A DNA stretch of 64,000 nt from CAZAFL01 sp964484465 (GTDB taxonomy: Bacteria; Bacteroidota; Ignavibacteria; UBA10030; SZUA-254): NCBI GenBank assembly GCA_964484465.1, contig CAZAFL010000010.1:33708-97707 (forward strand), given 5' to 3'. Both the position numbers and the translations under genes were made by a program. Of this stretch, positions 18,107-27,800 are shown piece after piece (positions within the stretch are counted from its first letter, which is position 1; every line of letters begins with the position of its first letter). Under the pieces are notes generated by a model. The model ran no database searches. It was not told the origin of the DNA and was given only the letters and a program-made list of their open reading frames with translations.

Positions 18107-18133
18107 GAAACGTTAAAAGTATTTAAAGTTTCC
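18107..18133. promoter_or_regulatory. Probable TetR operator, site 1
   Basis: A 27-bp pseudo-palindrome, from GAAACGTTAAAAG to TTTAAAGTTTCC, over the predicted transcription start. Its complement matches site 2 (18244-18270) at 22 of 27 positions. The link to the adjacent TetR protein is inference. Confidence 0.65.
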
Positions 18134-18167
18134 ACTTGCTGGTAAAGTTTTGTTTTTGCTAAGTATA

Positions 18168-18230
18168 CCCTTCGACTCATCCGTCCCGAAAACACCGGGA
18201 CGGACTCGCTCAGGGTGACGAAGGGTTTTT
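18168..18230 (+). repeat. Repeat D, copy 2, shaped like a terminator in the leader
   Basis: CCCTTCG (18168-18174) pairs with CGAAGGG (18219-18225); CCGTCCCG and CGGGACGG pair inside; TTTTT follows. It lies between the promoter and the TetR start codon, so it could attenuate the operon. Confidence 0.55.
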
Positions 18231-18243
18231 CTTATCCTTCAAT

Positions 18244-18270
18244 GGAAACTTTTAAAACGTTTAAAGTTTT
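18244..18270. promoter_or_regulatory. Probable TetR operator, site 2
   Basis: GGAAACTTTTAAAACG followed by TTTAAAGTTTT, 20 bases before the TetR start codon. It is a near-inverse repeat of site 1, placed on the other side of repeat D. Confidence 0.62.
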
Positions 18271-18289
18271 ACATAGATAAGAGACTATT

Positions 18290-18907
18290 ATGCCAAAAGA
18301 AGATAATACCAATCAGCGAATCATCGAAGCTGCACGGGAAAAGTTTTTCGCAAATGGTTTTTCCAAAGTGACCATGGATGAGATTGCGTCGGAGCTGGGC
18401 ATCAGCAAGAAAACCATGTACCAGCATTTCGACAGCAAGGACAAGCTCATCGATGCGGTCATGGAATGGCAGATCATCACGGTAAAAAGTCAGATTACCG
18501 AACATATGCGGAACTCGTCCGACTTCGTCGAACGCATGTACGGCCTCTGGACAACGATGGGGAAGCAATTCTGCACCATCAGCAGGCAGTTCCACGAAGA
18601 CCTGCGCAAGTTCAGGCCCGACCTCTGGAAAAAAATCAGCGAGCACCGGAAACAGAATATACTCGGGAATTTTTCCAGGATGATCGACGAAGGCATCCAG
18701 AACGGGTTTGTCCGGAACGACATCAACAGGGATATCATGGTGCTCATGTACCTCGGCGCCATCCAGTCGATTGTCAACCCCGAAGTCATCAGCGAACATT
18801 CATTTTCCACGGAAGAAGCGTTCAAATCGGTGCTGCGACTCTACCTCGATGCCATCCTCACCGACAAGGCGCGAAAACATTTCCATGAACGGATTTCTCA
18901 ACACTAA
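18290..18907 (+). CDS. TetR/AcrR-family transcriptional repressor
   Basis: 205 residues. The N-terminal helix-turn-helix (about 8-55) is typical: RIIEAAREKFFANGFSKVTMDEIASELGISKKTMYQHFDSKDKLI. The C-terminal part (about 60-200) is helical and should bind a ligand. It begins an operon encoding an ABC-2 exporter, like CecR (YbiH) with YbhGFSR in E. coli, so it most likely represses its own operon and is released by a drug or toxic compound. Two operator-like palindromes lie upstream. The next gene starts 14 bases after its stop. Confidence 0.92.
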   Translation: MPKEDNTNQRIIEAAREKFFANGFSKVTMDEIASELGISKKTMYQHFDSKDKLIDAVMEWQIITVKSQITEHMRNSSDFVERMYGLWTTMGKQFCTISRQFHEDLRKFRPDLWKKISEHRKQNILGNFSRMIDEGIQNGFVRNDINRDIMVLMYLGAIQSIVNPEVISEHSFSTEEAFKSVLRLYLDAILTDKARKHFHERISQH

Positions 18908-18921
18908 TAACCGAGGATGAA

Positions 18922-19863
18922 ATGAAATATCTTGCAACAACTCTACTGATCTTATCGCTTGCAGGCTGTTCTGGCAGTAACAAATCGGATATTTCCGCAT
19001 CCGGAACCATCGAAGGAACGGACGTCAACATCAGCGCTGAGTTTGTCGGCAAAATCAAAGAGCTGCGCGTGGATGAAGGCTCCCGTGTCGCAAAGGGCGA
19101 TACGCTCGTCATCATCGACGACACAGAGTACCGCATTCAGCTTGAGCAGGCAGTCGCAAATGAGGGATCCTTCGAGTCTTCCTACAAGCTCGCCGTCGAA
19201 GGTTCCCGTAAAGAAGATATCGCGCAGGCGGAAGCTAATTTCAAAACCACTGAAGCCGATTATTACCGCATGAAGGAACTGCTTACCACGCAGGCAATCA
19301 CGCAAAAACAGTTTGACGAGGCATATAGCAAGTACGTGACGGCACAGCAGACGTACGAAAAGTTAAAGAATGGTTCGCGGCCCGAGGAAATCAGCAACGC
19401 GCGGCAGAAAAAAGATATGGCGGCGGCGCAAGCCGACCTCCTGAGAAAGAAAATCAGGGATTGTTATATCGTCGCTCCTTCAGCGGGGACAGTGACATTG
19501 AAAGCGGTCGAGCCGGGTGAGCTTGTCACCGTCGGTACGAATGTCTTAAGAATCACGTATCTGGATAAAGTCAAGCTGACTATCTACGTCGATGAGCAGC
19601 AGCTCGGAAGAGTGCGCCTCGGTCAGCAGGCAAAAGTCTCGGTAGATTCGGCTCCGGATAAAACCTTCTCAGGGACGGTGACATACATCTCGTCGGTCGC
19701 CGAGTTCACGCCAAAAAACATTCAAACAAAAGAAGACCGCACAAAGCTGGTGTTCGGAGTAAAGATTGAAATCCCCAACCCGGATCAGATCTTCAAGCCG
19801 GGCATGCCCGCGGACGCGGTACTTTCCGCGAGCAGCGGAGATAGTGCAAAGAACGGGCAGTAA
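18922..19863 (+). CDS. HlyD-family periplasmic adaptor lipoprotein
   Basis: 313 residues with a lipoprotein signal (SLAGC16). Order: lipoyl/barrel half (about 30-75, GTIEGTDVNISAEFVGKIKELRVDEGSRV), alpha-hairpin coiled coil (about 75-165, with QAITQKQFDEAYSKYVTAQQTYEKLK), second lipoyl half (IVAPSAGTVTLKAVEPGELV), then beta barrel. It should link the inner-membrane exporter to an outer-membrane channel, as YbhG does. CGAGGA gives the ribosome site. No TolC-like gene is nearby. It is the second gene of the TetR operon. Confidence 0.92.
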   Translation: MKYLATTLLILSLAGCSGSNKSDISASGTIEGTDVNISAEFVGKIKELRVDEGSRVAKGDTLVIIDDTEYRIQLEQAVANEGSFESSYKLAVEGSRKEDIAQAEANFKTTEADYYRMKELLTTQAITQKQFDEAYSKYVTAQQTYEKLKNGSRPEEISNARQKKDMAAAQADLLRKKIRDCYIVAPSAGTVTLKAVEPGELVTVGTNVLRITYLDKVKLTIYVDEQQLGRVRLGQQAKVSVDSAPDKTFSGTVTYISSVAEFTPKNIQTKEDRTKLVFGVKIEIPNPDQIFKPGMPADAVLSASSGDSAKNGQ

Positions 19864-19902
19864 CCCACAGGACTAAACAATGCAACACAACAGCGAAGCA
19901 AA

Positions 19903-20547
19903 ATGACGATAATTCTAACACCCGGCTTGCGTAAGTTACTACTGGCAGCGCACATGATTTTTTCAATTGGCTGGCTCAGCGCGGTCGTAGTATTCGTCGC
20001 ACACTCTATTGTAGGAATCACATCTGCCGACCGGCAAATTATCACCGCGGCGTATATTGCAATGTGGTTGAGCTGTTGGCTGGTCATTGTCCCTGCCAAC
20101 ATCGGTTCTCTGCTGACCGGGATTGTTCAGGCATTTTTCACACCCTGGGGTTTGATTAAACACTGGTGGATAGTTGTAAAATTAATATTAACTATCGGGT
20201 GCACAATCCTCCTGCTTCTTCACACGAATCAGATCAGTTACCTTGCTCAAACCGCTGCACAGAGCGTATTGACAAATCCTGAACTCGTCGGGTTGCGAAT
20301 GGAAATCATGGTTAAGGCAGCGGCAGCTGTTATAGTGCTGATAGCCATAACAGCCATTTCCGTTTATAAACCCTGGGGATTAACACCTTATGGAACGTCA
20401 AAGCTTCGTCAGCTACCTCAGGCAGGCGTGGGCGGTAAGCCAATTGCGGGTAAAACTAAAGTATTGCTGTGTGTTTTGGTCGCATTGGTACTTCTCGTTA
20501 TGCTGTTCTTTATTCACCGCCACTTTGGTGGCAGTATGCATCATTGA
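19903..20547 (+). CDS. DUF2269-like integral membrane protein
   Basis: 214 residues with about five membrane helices (for example LLLAAHMIFSIGWLSAVVVF, ILTIGCTILLLLHTNQI, VLLCVLVALVLLVMLFF) and a His-rich end (RHFGGSMHH). It resembles DUF2269-type proteins; no function is established that I know of. Its place between the adaptor and the ATPase genes is not found in the E. coli ybh operon, so it may be an added part of the efflux system. The ATG has no strong ribosome site. Confidence 0.65.
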   Translation: MTIILTPGLRKLLLAAHMIFSIGWLSAVVVFVAHSIVGITSADRQIITAAYIAMWLSCWLVIVPANIGSLLTGIVQAFFTPWGLIKHWWIVVKLILTIGCTILLLLHTNQISYLAQTAAQSVLTNPELVGLRMEIMVKAAAAVIVLIAITAISVYKPWGLTPYGTSKLRQLPQAGVGGKPIAGKTKVLLCVLVALVLLVMLFFIHRHFGGSMHH

Positions 20548-20577
20548 CGCGGTAACATCAACCGGTATAATCGGACC

Positions 20578-21504
20578 ATGAGTGTCATTGAAATTAAATC
20601 GATCACGAAAAAGTTTGATGATCTCGTCGCCCTTGATGATGTTTCTCTTGAGATTCAAAAGGGCGAGATGTACGCGATTGTCGGTCCCGACGGCGCGGGC
20701 AAGACCACACTCATCCGGATGCTCTGCGGCATTATGCGTCCGGATTCCGGCAAGATTAATGTGCTGGGTTTTGACGTGGCGGCACAAGCGGAGGAAGTAA
20801 GAAAAAGGATCGGGTACCTTTCACAAAAATTCAGCCTGTACGGCGATCTGACTGTCGACGAGAACATCGAGTTCTTTGCTGAGATTCATGGCGTGTATGA
20901 TTATGAGAAGAGAAGGAATGAGCTGCTGGAATTCACGCGCCTCACGCCCTTCCGTGACCGGCTCGCTGAAAAATTGTCGGGAGGGATGAAGCAAAAACTT
21001 GCTCTCGCCTGCACGCTGGTTCACACGCCGGAAATTATTTTTCTCGATGAACCGACGACGGGAGTCGACCCCGTTTCCCGAAGAGATTTCTGGAAAGTAC
21101 TCTCGAGCCTGCTGAAGACAGGAATCACGATTGTCATGACGACTCCGTATCTCGACGAAGCAGAACGTTGTTCGCGCGTAGCGCTGATGAACCTTGGAAA
21201 AGTGATGAAGATGGATACGCCACACAATTTGAAGGAGATGATGCCGGGTGTGGTGGTGGAAGTATTCTGTGGCCGTGTCCGGGACGGATTCCTGGCGTTA
21301 AAACAACAGCCGTCGGTAGGTGAGGTGCAGGCATTCGGCGACAGGTTGAACGTCATAGTCCAGAAAGCGACAGACTTCCACGCCATTGAAACGATGCTGG
21401 CGTCGGCCGGCAATCCTGTATCCCACTACAGAGTCATCAGCCCTTCACTCGAAAATGTTTTCGTTTCGCTTCTTACACATACAGACCGCGGTGGCGCTCA
21501 ATGA
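20578..21504 (+). CDS. ABC transporter ATP-binding protein, degenerate H-loop
   Basis: 308 residues. Walker A is GPDGAGKTT (Asp replaces the common Asn), signature LSGGMKQK, Walker B IIFLDEPTTGVDP. The switch position reads MTTPYLDEAERC, with Pro where active ATPases usually have His (THxxxEA). The first half of YbhF-like tandem ATPases has the same feature, so this is probably the catalytically weak partner of the next gene. The stop overlaps the next start (ATGA). It powers drug or lipid-like export with the two permeases downstream. Confidence 0.93.
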   Translation: MSVIEIKSITKKFDDLVALDDVSLEIQKGEMYAIVGPDGAGKTTLIRMLCGIMRPDSGKINVLGFDVAAQAEEVRKRIGYLSQKFSLYGDLTVDENIEFFAEIHGVYDYEKRRNELLEFTRLTPFRDRLAEKLSGGMKQKLALACTLVHTPEIIFLDEPTTGVDPVSRRDFWKVLSSLLKTGITIVMTTPYLDEAERCSRVALMNLGKVMKMDTPHNLKEMMPGVVVEVFCGRVRDGFLALKQQPSVGEVQAFGDRLNVIVQKATDFHAIETMLASAGNPVSHYRVISPSLENVFVSLLTHTDRGGAQ

Positions 21505-22442
21505 ACAATTACGCGATCGAAGTAAGAAATCTGACAAAGCGCTTTGGGAAGTTCACTGCGGTCGATAAGGTGAATTTTGAAGTGAAGCGGGGAGAAGTCT
21601 TCGGTTTTCTGGGAGCGAACGGTGCAGGCAAATCGACGACGATAAGAATGCTGTGCGGACTGCTGGAGTCGTCGGAGGGAAGCGCGACCGTCGGAGGGTT
21701 CGACATCAATACCGAATCGGAAAAGGTGAAGGCGTCGATCGGATATATGTCGCAGAAGTTTTCGTTGTATGAAGATTTGACTGTCGAAGAGAATATCAAT
21801 TTTTACGGCCGTGTCTATGGGATGACGAACGGTGCGATTGTGGAACGGAAGCAATGGGTGTATGATATTGCAAATTTGCACGGGAGAGAAAAGAGTATCA
21901 CCGGAACGCTTTCGGGAGGATGGAAACAACGCCTTGCACTCGGATGCGCGGTGTTGCACCAGCCGAAAATCGTGTTCCTCGATGAGCCGACGAGTGGTGT
22001 TGACCCGGTGATGCGGAGGAAATTCTGGGAGCTGATCTATGACCTTTCTTCTCAGGGAGTAACAGTTCTCGTGACTACTCATTTTCTCGAAGAAGCTGAA
22101 TACTGCAATGACATCATTCTTATTAATGCCGGACAGATTATCGCAGGCGGGAGCCCGAAGGAGCTCAAGGAGAATTATATCAAATCTCCCATCCTTGAAG
22201 TTCAATGTTCGAATGTCATCGAAGGGATGTCGTTGATTGAGAAAGAACCGTGGGCGCTCGAAACCTCCGTGTTCGGAACATCTCTCCATGTCAGCGTTGT
22301 CGATGAAGCGGAGGCGCGCAAAGAAATCGAAACAATTTTAGAGTCAAATGGCATAAGATGGATGCAAATTGAGCGAATCACTCCTTCGCTGGAAGATGTT
22401 TTTATCTATTTACTCACTCACGACGCAAAGAAGGCGGCCTGA
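21501..22442 (+). CDS. ABC transporter ATP-binding protein, canonical partner
   Basis: 313 residues with a complete set of motifs: GANGAGKSTT, LSGGWKQR, IVFLDEPTSGVDP, and VTTHFLEEAEYC with the switch His present. It starts four bases before the end of the preceding ATPase gene (ATGA), so translation is coupled. In E. coli YbhF both ATPase halves are one protein; here they are separate. Both share the C-terminal regulatory stretch ending in SLEDVFI/SLENVFV. Confidence 0.94.
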   Translation: MNNYAIEVRNLTKRFGKFTAVDKVNFEVKRGEVFGFLGANGAGKSTTIRMLCGLLESSEGSATVGGFDINTESEKVKASIGYMSQKFSLYEDLTVEENINFYGRVYGMTNGAIVERKQWVYDIANLHGREKSITGTLSGGWKQRLALGCAVLHQPKIVFLDEPTSGVDPVMRRKFWELIYDLSSQGVTVLVTTHFLEEAEYCNDIILINAGQIIAGGSPKELKENYIKSPILEVQCSNVIEGMSLIEKEPWALETSVFGTSLHVSVVDEAEARKEIETILESNGIRWMQIERITPSLEDVFIYLLTHDAKKAA

Positions 22443-22445
22443 GCG

Positions 22446-23579
22446 ATGAACATTGTGCGGCGCTTACAACCGATTGTCGTTAAAGAGTTCCGCCAGATCA
22501 GGCGCGACAAACGCGTCCTGTCGATCCTGACGCTTGTGCCCGCTCTGCTTCTCCTCCTCAACGGGTACGCGCTGAACTTCGACGTTCAGCATATCAAAAT
22601 GGCCATTTATGACGAAGAGAAATCATCCGACAGCAGGGAATTTGTTAATTCATTCTTGACCTCCGGGTATTTCGATTATGTTCAGCAGATTTCCTCTTCA
22701 CGTGAGGCGTCGCTGCTGCTGGATGACGCTAAGGTAAAATGCGCGATCATCATTCCTCCTGAGTTTTCTCACAAGCTTGCATCGGGCGAAACAGCTGATG
22801 TGCAGGTGCTTGTCGATGGGATGGACGCGAATACCGCAACGACCATCGTTGGGTATGTCCAGGTGATCGCACTGCAGTATTCCCAGAAAATTCAGCTGGA
22901 TGAGATGGCGAAAATCGGGCGCGCGAATTACATTCCGGTCCAATTCGACGCGCGGATATGGTATAATCCGGAGCTGAAGAGCGCGAAATTCCTGGTGCCG
23001 GGACTGATTGGCTTTATCCTGGCAATCACCGCCGTTATTGCAACATCACTTTCGATCGTAAAGGAAAAAGAGCGGAACACCATCGAGCAAATTGATGTCT
23101 CGCCCGTAAAACCGGTTGAACTGATTATCGGCAAGATGATTCCGTACGCATTGATTTCGCTGATCGCTGCGGCGATTGTTCTTGTCGCTGCTTATTTTCT
23201 GTTCGGTGTCGTCATCAAGGGGAGCCTCATTCTCCTTTTCTTCGCGACGCTCATCTTCATCGTGGCAGCGTTGTCGATAGGATTGTTCGTCTCCACGATA
23301 TCCGATAGCCAGCAGGTTGCGTTCCAGTTTGCGTCGCTTATGTCGCTGATGCCGACCGTCATGCTCTCCGGGTTTATGTTCCCGATCCGCAGCATGCCGT
23401 GGTGGCTGCAGTGGCTTTCCAACATCACCCCAGCAAAATTCTACCTTGTCATCCTGCGCAGTATCATATTGAAGGGAGTCGGCGTGTCGGCATTCTGGGA
23501 GCAGGTCGTGTTTCTCCTGATATTCATCACCATCATGCTGCGTATCAGCATCAAAAGGCTGAAGAAAACGATCGGGTGA
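22446..23579 (+). CDS. ABC-2 type permease (YbhS/YbhR-like), first
   Basis: 377 residues. One N-terminal membrane helix (about 24-46), a large periplasmic domain (about 50-170), then five helices; VKEKERNTIEQIDVSPVKPVELIIGKMIPY is the ABC-2 coupling region, and LSGFMFPIRSMPWWLQWLSNITPAKFYL the membrane-end signature. It pairs with the next gene to form the membrane channel. Start three bases after the ATPase stop. Confidence 0.93.
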   Translation: MNIVRRLQPIVVKEFRQIRRDKRVLSILTLVPALLLLLNGYALNFDVQHIKMAIYDEEKSSDSREFVNSFLTSGYFDYVQQISSSREASLLLDDAKVKCAIIIPPEFSHKLASGETADVQVLVDGMDANTATTIVGYVQVIALQYSQKIQLDEMAKIGRANYIPVQFDARIWYNPELKSAKFLVPGLIGFILAITAVIATSLSIVKEKERNTIEQIDVSPVKPVELIIGKMIPYALISLIAAAIVLVAAYFLFGVVIKGSLILLFFATLIFIVAALSIGLFVSTISDSQQVAFQFASLMSLMPTVMLSGFMFPIRSMPWWLQWLSNITPAKFYLVILRSIILKGVGVSAFWEQVVFLLIFITIMLRISIKRLKKTIG

Positions 23580-23583
23580 AGTC

Positions 23584-24708
23584 ATGAACATCCAGCGCAT
23601 TATTGCATTGTTAAAAAAAGAGTTCGGACAATTGTTCAAGGACAAGAAGCTCCTGCCTATAGTGTTTATCGCCCCCGTATTACAGCTGGCGCTGCTGGGT
23701 TACGCGGCTTCCATCGACGTTAAGAACATTGCCATAGTGCTGTGCGACCTCGACAAGACCTCCGAAAGCAGAGATCTCGCAGAGAAGTTTGTCACGTCCG
23801 GTTATTTCTCGATCGAATATGCAACCGATGATTACAATGCTGTCACTTCATACCTGGATGATAATAAAGCGAGCATGGCGCTTGTGATTCCGCATAAATT
23901 CAGTGAATCGATTCTCAGGAGAGAGCCGGCGAAAGTCCAGCTGCTCGTCGACGGCAGCGAGGGAAATACTTCCGCCATCGGCGTGAGCTATGCAAGTCAG
24001 ATTGCAGGGCAATACTCGAAAAACATTCTTACGGAAGTCTCCGGTGGGCACCACCCGGTTGGAGGCGTCGACACCGAGGTGAGGACATGGTACAACCCGG
24101 ACCTGAAGAGCAGGAATTACATGGTACCGGGGGTTCTTGTTCTTCTGCTACTTGTCACCACCATGAACCTGACGTCGATGGCCGTCGTGCGGGAAAAAGA
24201 AATAGGGACACTCGAACAGATCATGGTTACTCCCATCAAACCATCGGAATTGATCATCGGCAAGCTCGTGCCCTTCACGATTATCGGTTCGATCAACGCG
24301 GCAGTGGTTTTGGTCGTGATGATATTCGGTTTCGGCATACCGATTAAAGGGAGTGTCCCGCTGCTCATCGGGATGTCGGGATTTTTTCTCCTGACGACAC
24401 TGGGGCTGGGATTGTTTGTTTCTACGATTACACGTACGCAACAGCAGGCGATGATGATAGGGCAGTTCTTTATCCTTCAGCCGATGATGTACCTTTCCGG
24501 TTTTACATTTCCGGTGGATAATATGCCACGGCTTCTGCAGATCATTTCGTTTGGGATACCGATGCGGCATTACCTTATTATCGTCAGGTCGCTAATTCTG
24601 AAAGGAGTCGGTTTCAGCGACCTCTGGCTTCAGGCGGTTCTGCTGCTCGGGATGGGAATAGCGGTTCTCAGCGCGAGTATTTTGAGGTTTAAGAAGAAGC
24701 TTGATTAG
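23584..24708 (+). CDS. ABC-2 type permease (YbhS/YbhR-like), second
   Basis: 374 residues with the same layout as its upstream neighbour: RIIALLKKEFGQLFKDKKLLPIV, periplasmic domain, VREKEIGTLEQIMVTPIKPSELIIGKLVPF, and LSGFTFPVDNMPRLLQIISFGIPMRHYL. The two look like an ancient tandem duplication. It closes the TetR-adaptor-ATPase-permease operon; the start follows the previous stop by four bases. Confidence 0.93.
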   Translation: MNIQRIIALLKKEFGQLFKDKKLLPIVFIAPVLQLALLGYAASIDVKNIAIVLCDLDKTSESRDLAEKFVTSGYFSIEYATDDYNAVTSYLDDNKASMALVIPHKFSESILRREPAKVQLLVDGSEGNTSAIGVSYASQIAGQYSKNILTEVSGGHHPVGGVDTEVRTWYNPDLKSRNYMVPGVLVLLLLVTTMNLTSMAVVREKEIGTLEQIMVTPIKPSELIIGKLVPFTIIGSINAAVVLVVMIFGFGIPIKGSVPLLIGMSGFFLLTTLGLGLFVSTITRTQQQAMMIGQFFILQPMMYLSGFTFPVDNMPRLLQIISFGIPMRHYLIIVRSLILKGVGFSDLWLQAVLLLGMGIAVLSASILRFKKKLD

Positions 24709-24743
24709 AGATTAAGCGTTATAAAGTGGTAAGATATAAAACA

Positions 24744-24771
24744 ACGGGCGAACAAAATTCCGTTCGCCCGT
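24744..24771 (-). terminator. Hairpin between convergent genes
   Basis: ACGGGCGAAC pairs with GTTCGCCCGT over an eight-base loop. On the minus strand it is followed by TGTTTTAT, so it fits best as terminator of the SdrD-repeat gene; it may also stop the efflux operon. Confidence 0.72.
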
Positions 24772-24803
24772 CGCTAAGTATCCGGTTGTAGGACCTGTTC
24801 ACA

Positions 24804-27800
24804 TCATTTCATCAACATCATTTTCTTCACCGACGTGAATGTTTGCCCGGGCGTTCCCTCCTCATCCGGAATTCCTTCCGCCTTCAGATGATAGAAGTAA
24901 ACTCCTGACGGCAAATTCCCCGCGTCAAACTGGACTTCCGTCAAACCTTCATCCATCAATTCACGGTTGAGAAGAGTTGCGACTTCCTGCCCGAGGATAT
25001 TGTAGATTTTTACTGTCACCAGTGAACGCTGAGCGAGAGTAAACGGCACGGTTGTCGTCGGGTTGAACGGGTTCGGATAGTTCTGATGCAGGGCAAACTG
25101 ATCAGGCACAAGAATTGGTGAAGATAAACGATTATTAACGATGACTGGAGCCGCATGCGAATCGAATCTGAGGAAGCTCACCGCAGAGAGCGGAAGCACC
25201 GACGTGAATTTCAAGCCGCTGCCGAAGCTGATCGTGTCGAGCGGTCCGCAGAAGACTGAATCGACCATCCGGATTTTCGTGTAGAGCGTTTCCGGTGAAA
25301 ATCCAGACCAGCTCGGCGGCATTTCACACTGGTGTATTGTCCCCGTGTCTTTGTACGACGACATGAAGCTGTCGACACGCGCTGTAATTTCACGCAGTGT
25401 CAGTCCGTTCATCGGGTTTGCGGAACCGGTTCCTTCATCAAAAATCAAATTACCTAATCCCGGTGGCAGAATCATGTTGTCGCTTCCTGCGATGTTAAGC
25501 TTCAACGCGAGAGCTTCCGCAAACAATTTATTATTTCCACGCGAAGGCGAGAGGTAATTGATCTGTCGCCGGATAGGTGTCGATGTGCCCGCGTAGAAAT
25601 TCAAGCAACGGGCGACACTCGTTCTCAGGTGCATGCGATCTAACCGCTCCACCAGCGACTTCATGACATAAGTGTAAGATGGATGAACGACAGAATGCGG
25701 TCCTCCTAATCCCACTCTTGACCCTGCTCCTACAAGTTGAACCATATTGATAGGATTAGGCATTGGCAGACGGTGATAGTTTTGTGCTGTGTAGTATGTC
25801 TTCGCCCTGCCGGTAGAATCGTTGTACACCCAGCGGTAAGAATTCACTCTCTCGGGCTTCGTCTTCTTTATTATGCCGTGGAATGTGACACTGTCTCCTC
25901 CCTGTACGTACGAATCGAATGCAATCGATAATTTATTCGGCTTCGTGGGGTCAGGAATTTGTACTGTCCCGGGTTTCGAAAGCGACAGCGACCCTGTGTC
26001 TACATTGATGCTGAAATTGATTTTGAGCGTATGCGCTGAATCGGGAGCGGGATTGTACACAGTAATCCAGAATTCATCTTTATCGGGTTTCAGCGGTACC
26101 GGTTTATGGTTGCCGCTCTTATTAACTGCGAGCGCGAGGCTTTCCGGCAGAAATGTTCTGAATGAACCGATGAACAAACTGTCATAATTGCCGAAATCAA
26201 CACCTGTCAGGTTCTGTTCAAGACCCAGACTAATGGAATGAACTCCAAGATTTGCCGGGTAGGTCTGTATCCAGCCATTCTTCCAGACTTCACTGATGGT
26301 GTAATTGCCGGGCCACAGGCCGGGAAATGAATAATTGCCGCTTCCATCAGTTATAGTAGTTTGAGTTATTGAAGCGTTGACATAATTCGTCCCGCTCAAT
26401 GATATGTGCCAGCCTGAAAGACCGGATTCGCCGCCATCTTTCAGTCCATTGTTGTTGACGTCGTGGAATTTCATGCCCCCTATGGATCCGGGAAGAATCT
26501 GATAATTTCCGAAGTCAACACTGTCAGCAAAATCGCCGCCGTTTAATGTGATAATATAGAACGAATCCGGGAAGGATTTCCACCATCCCGCCTGTTGTAT
26601 TTCCTTCACGTGATACGTCCCCGGTGTAAGGTTCAGGAATTCAAAAAATCCGCTGCTGTCCGTCTGTACCGTCCGATTTTTTGGACCGGTCAACTTGATG
26701 GAAAAGCCGGCAACTCCAATTTCATCATTATCTTTGACGCCGTTGCGATTGTGGTCGTTGAACTTTTGCCCGAGAATCGAATTAACCGAGTCGGACTGGT
26801 AGTTGCCGAAATCATAGCCTGTCAGGTTGGTCGTGAGGTTCGGGATGTCAACGGTGTATGTTTCGGATGACGGAAATGACTGAACCCATCCGCGTTTTGT
26901 AGCTTCCCGTACAATGTAACGTCCGGGCTGGAGGATGTGAAGCTGGTAAACTCCGAGGGAATCGGTGTAATCGTGGTCGACTACTGTACCGAGCGTATCC
27001 GTGACTACGATTCTCCAGTTCGGAAGGAGAGTATCGCCGCCGTCATACACACCATTCTTGTTGATGTCGTCGAATTTTATACCGTTGATAAAACTTGCCT
27101 GCGTGTAATTGCCGAACCAGAGGCTGTCAATCACAGTGTCAGGAGTCGAGATTGTGACAGACCACTGGTTTCCCGGAGGATACGTTTGCGACCAAGGAGA
27201 TTGCAGTGCTTCTGTCAAAGTGTAGGAGCCTTGCGGCAGAGGAATTTCGTAATGACCGCGGTAGTTTGTTCGTGTTGTGAGAGTAACCGGTCCGGAAGCG
27301 GTGATGAACCAGTCATGGAGGCCCCGGTCGCCGACATCCTTGACGCTGTTTCCGTTGACGTCAAAGAATTTTTTCCCCATAACGATCCCTCCCTCGTCGA
27401 AAATAACAACATCATCGAAGAACCACCCTGCAAAATCGTTGAAATTTGCATCGCCGGTGTCAAAATAAAATCTGAGGGTAATCGTTTGCCCCGCGTAGGC
27501 GGAGAGGTCAATGCTTGTAATGATCCATCCGTCACTGTCTCCTGTTGGTGCAACTCCATACCCACCACGAAGGTTTGTCCAGGATGCGCCTCCGTTGGTG
27601 CTCACGTCGACCATACAATAGTCCCAGCCGCGCTCTGTGAAATAATTTTCCGCAAAGATGAGTTTGACTGACCCTGAAGCGCCGGCTAAATTTATTGGGG
27701 GAGATTTGACAGCCGTGTTGACTCTTGCGCCGGTGTTATAATTTCCCTGATTTTCAATACCGGCCCACCAGCTGTGCGTAGGGGAACTTGAGTTGAGAGT

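Noticed and set aside
26937..27671. A 244-codon plus-strand open frame inside the SdrD-repeat gene
   Set aside because: The opposite strand carries clear domain repeats; this frame is a by-product of their composition.
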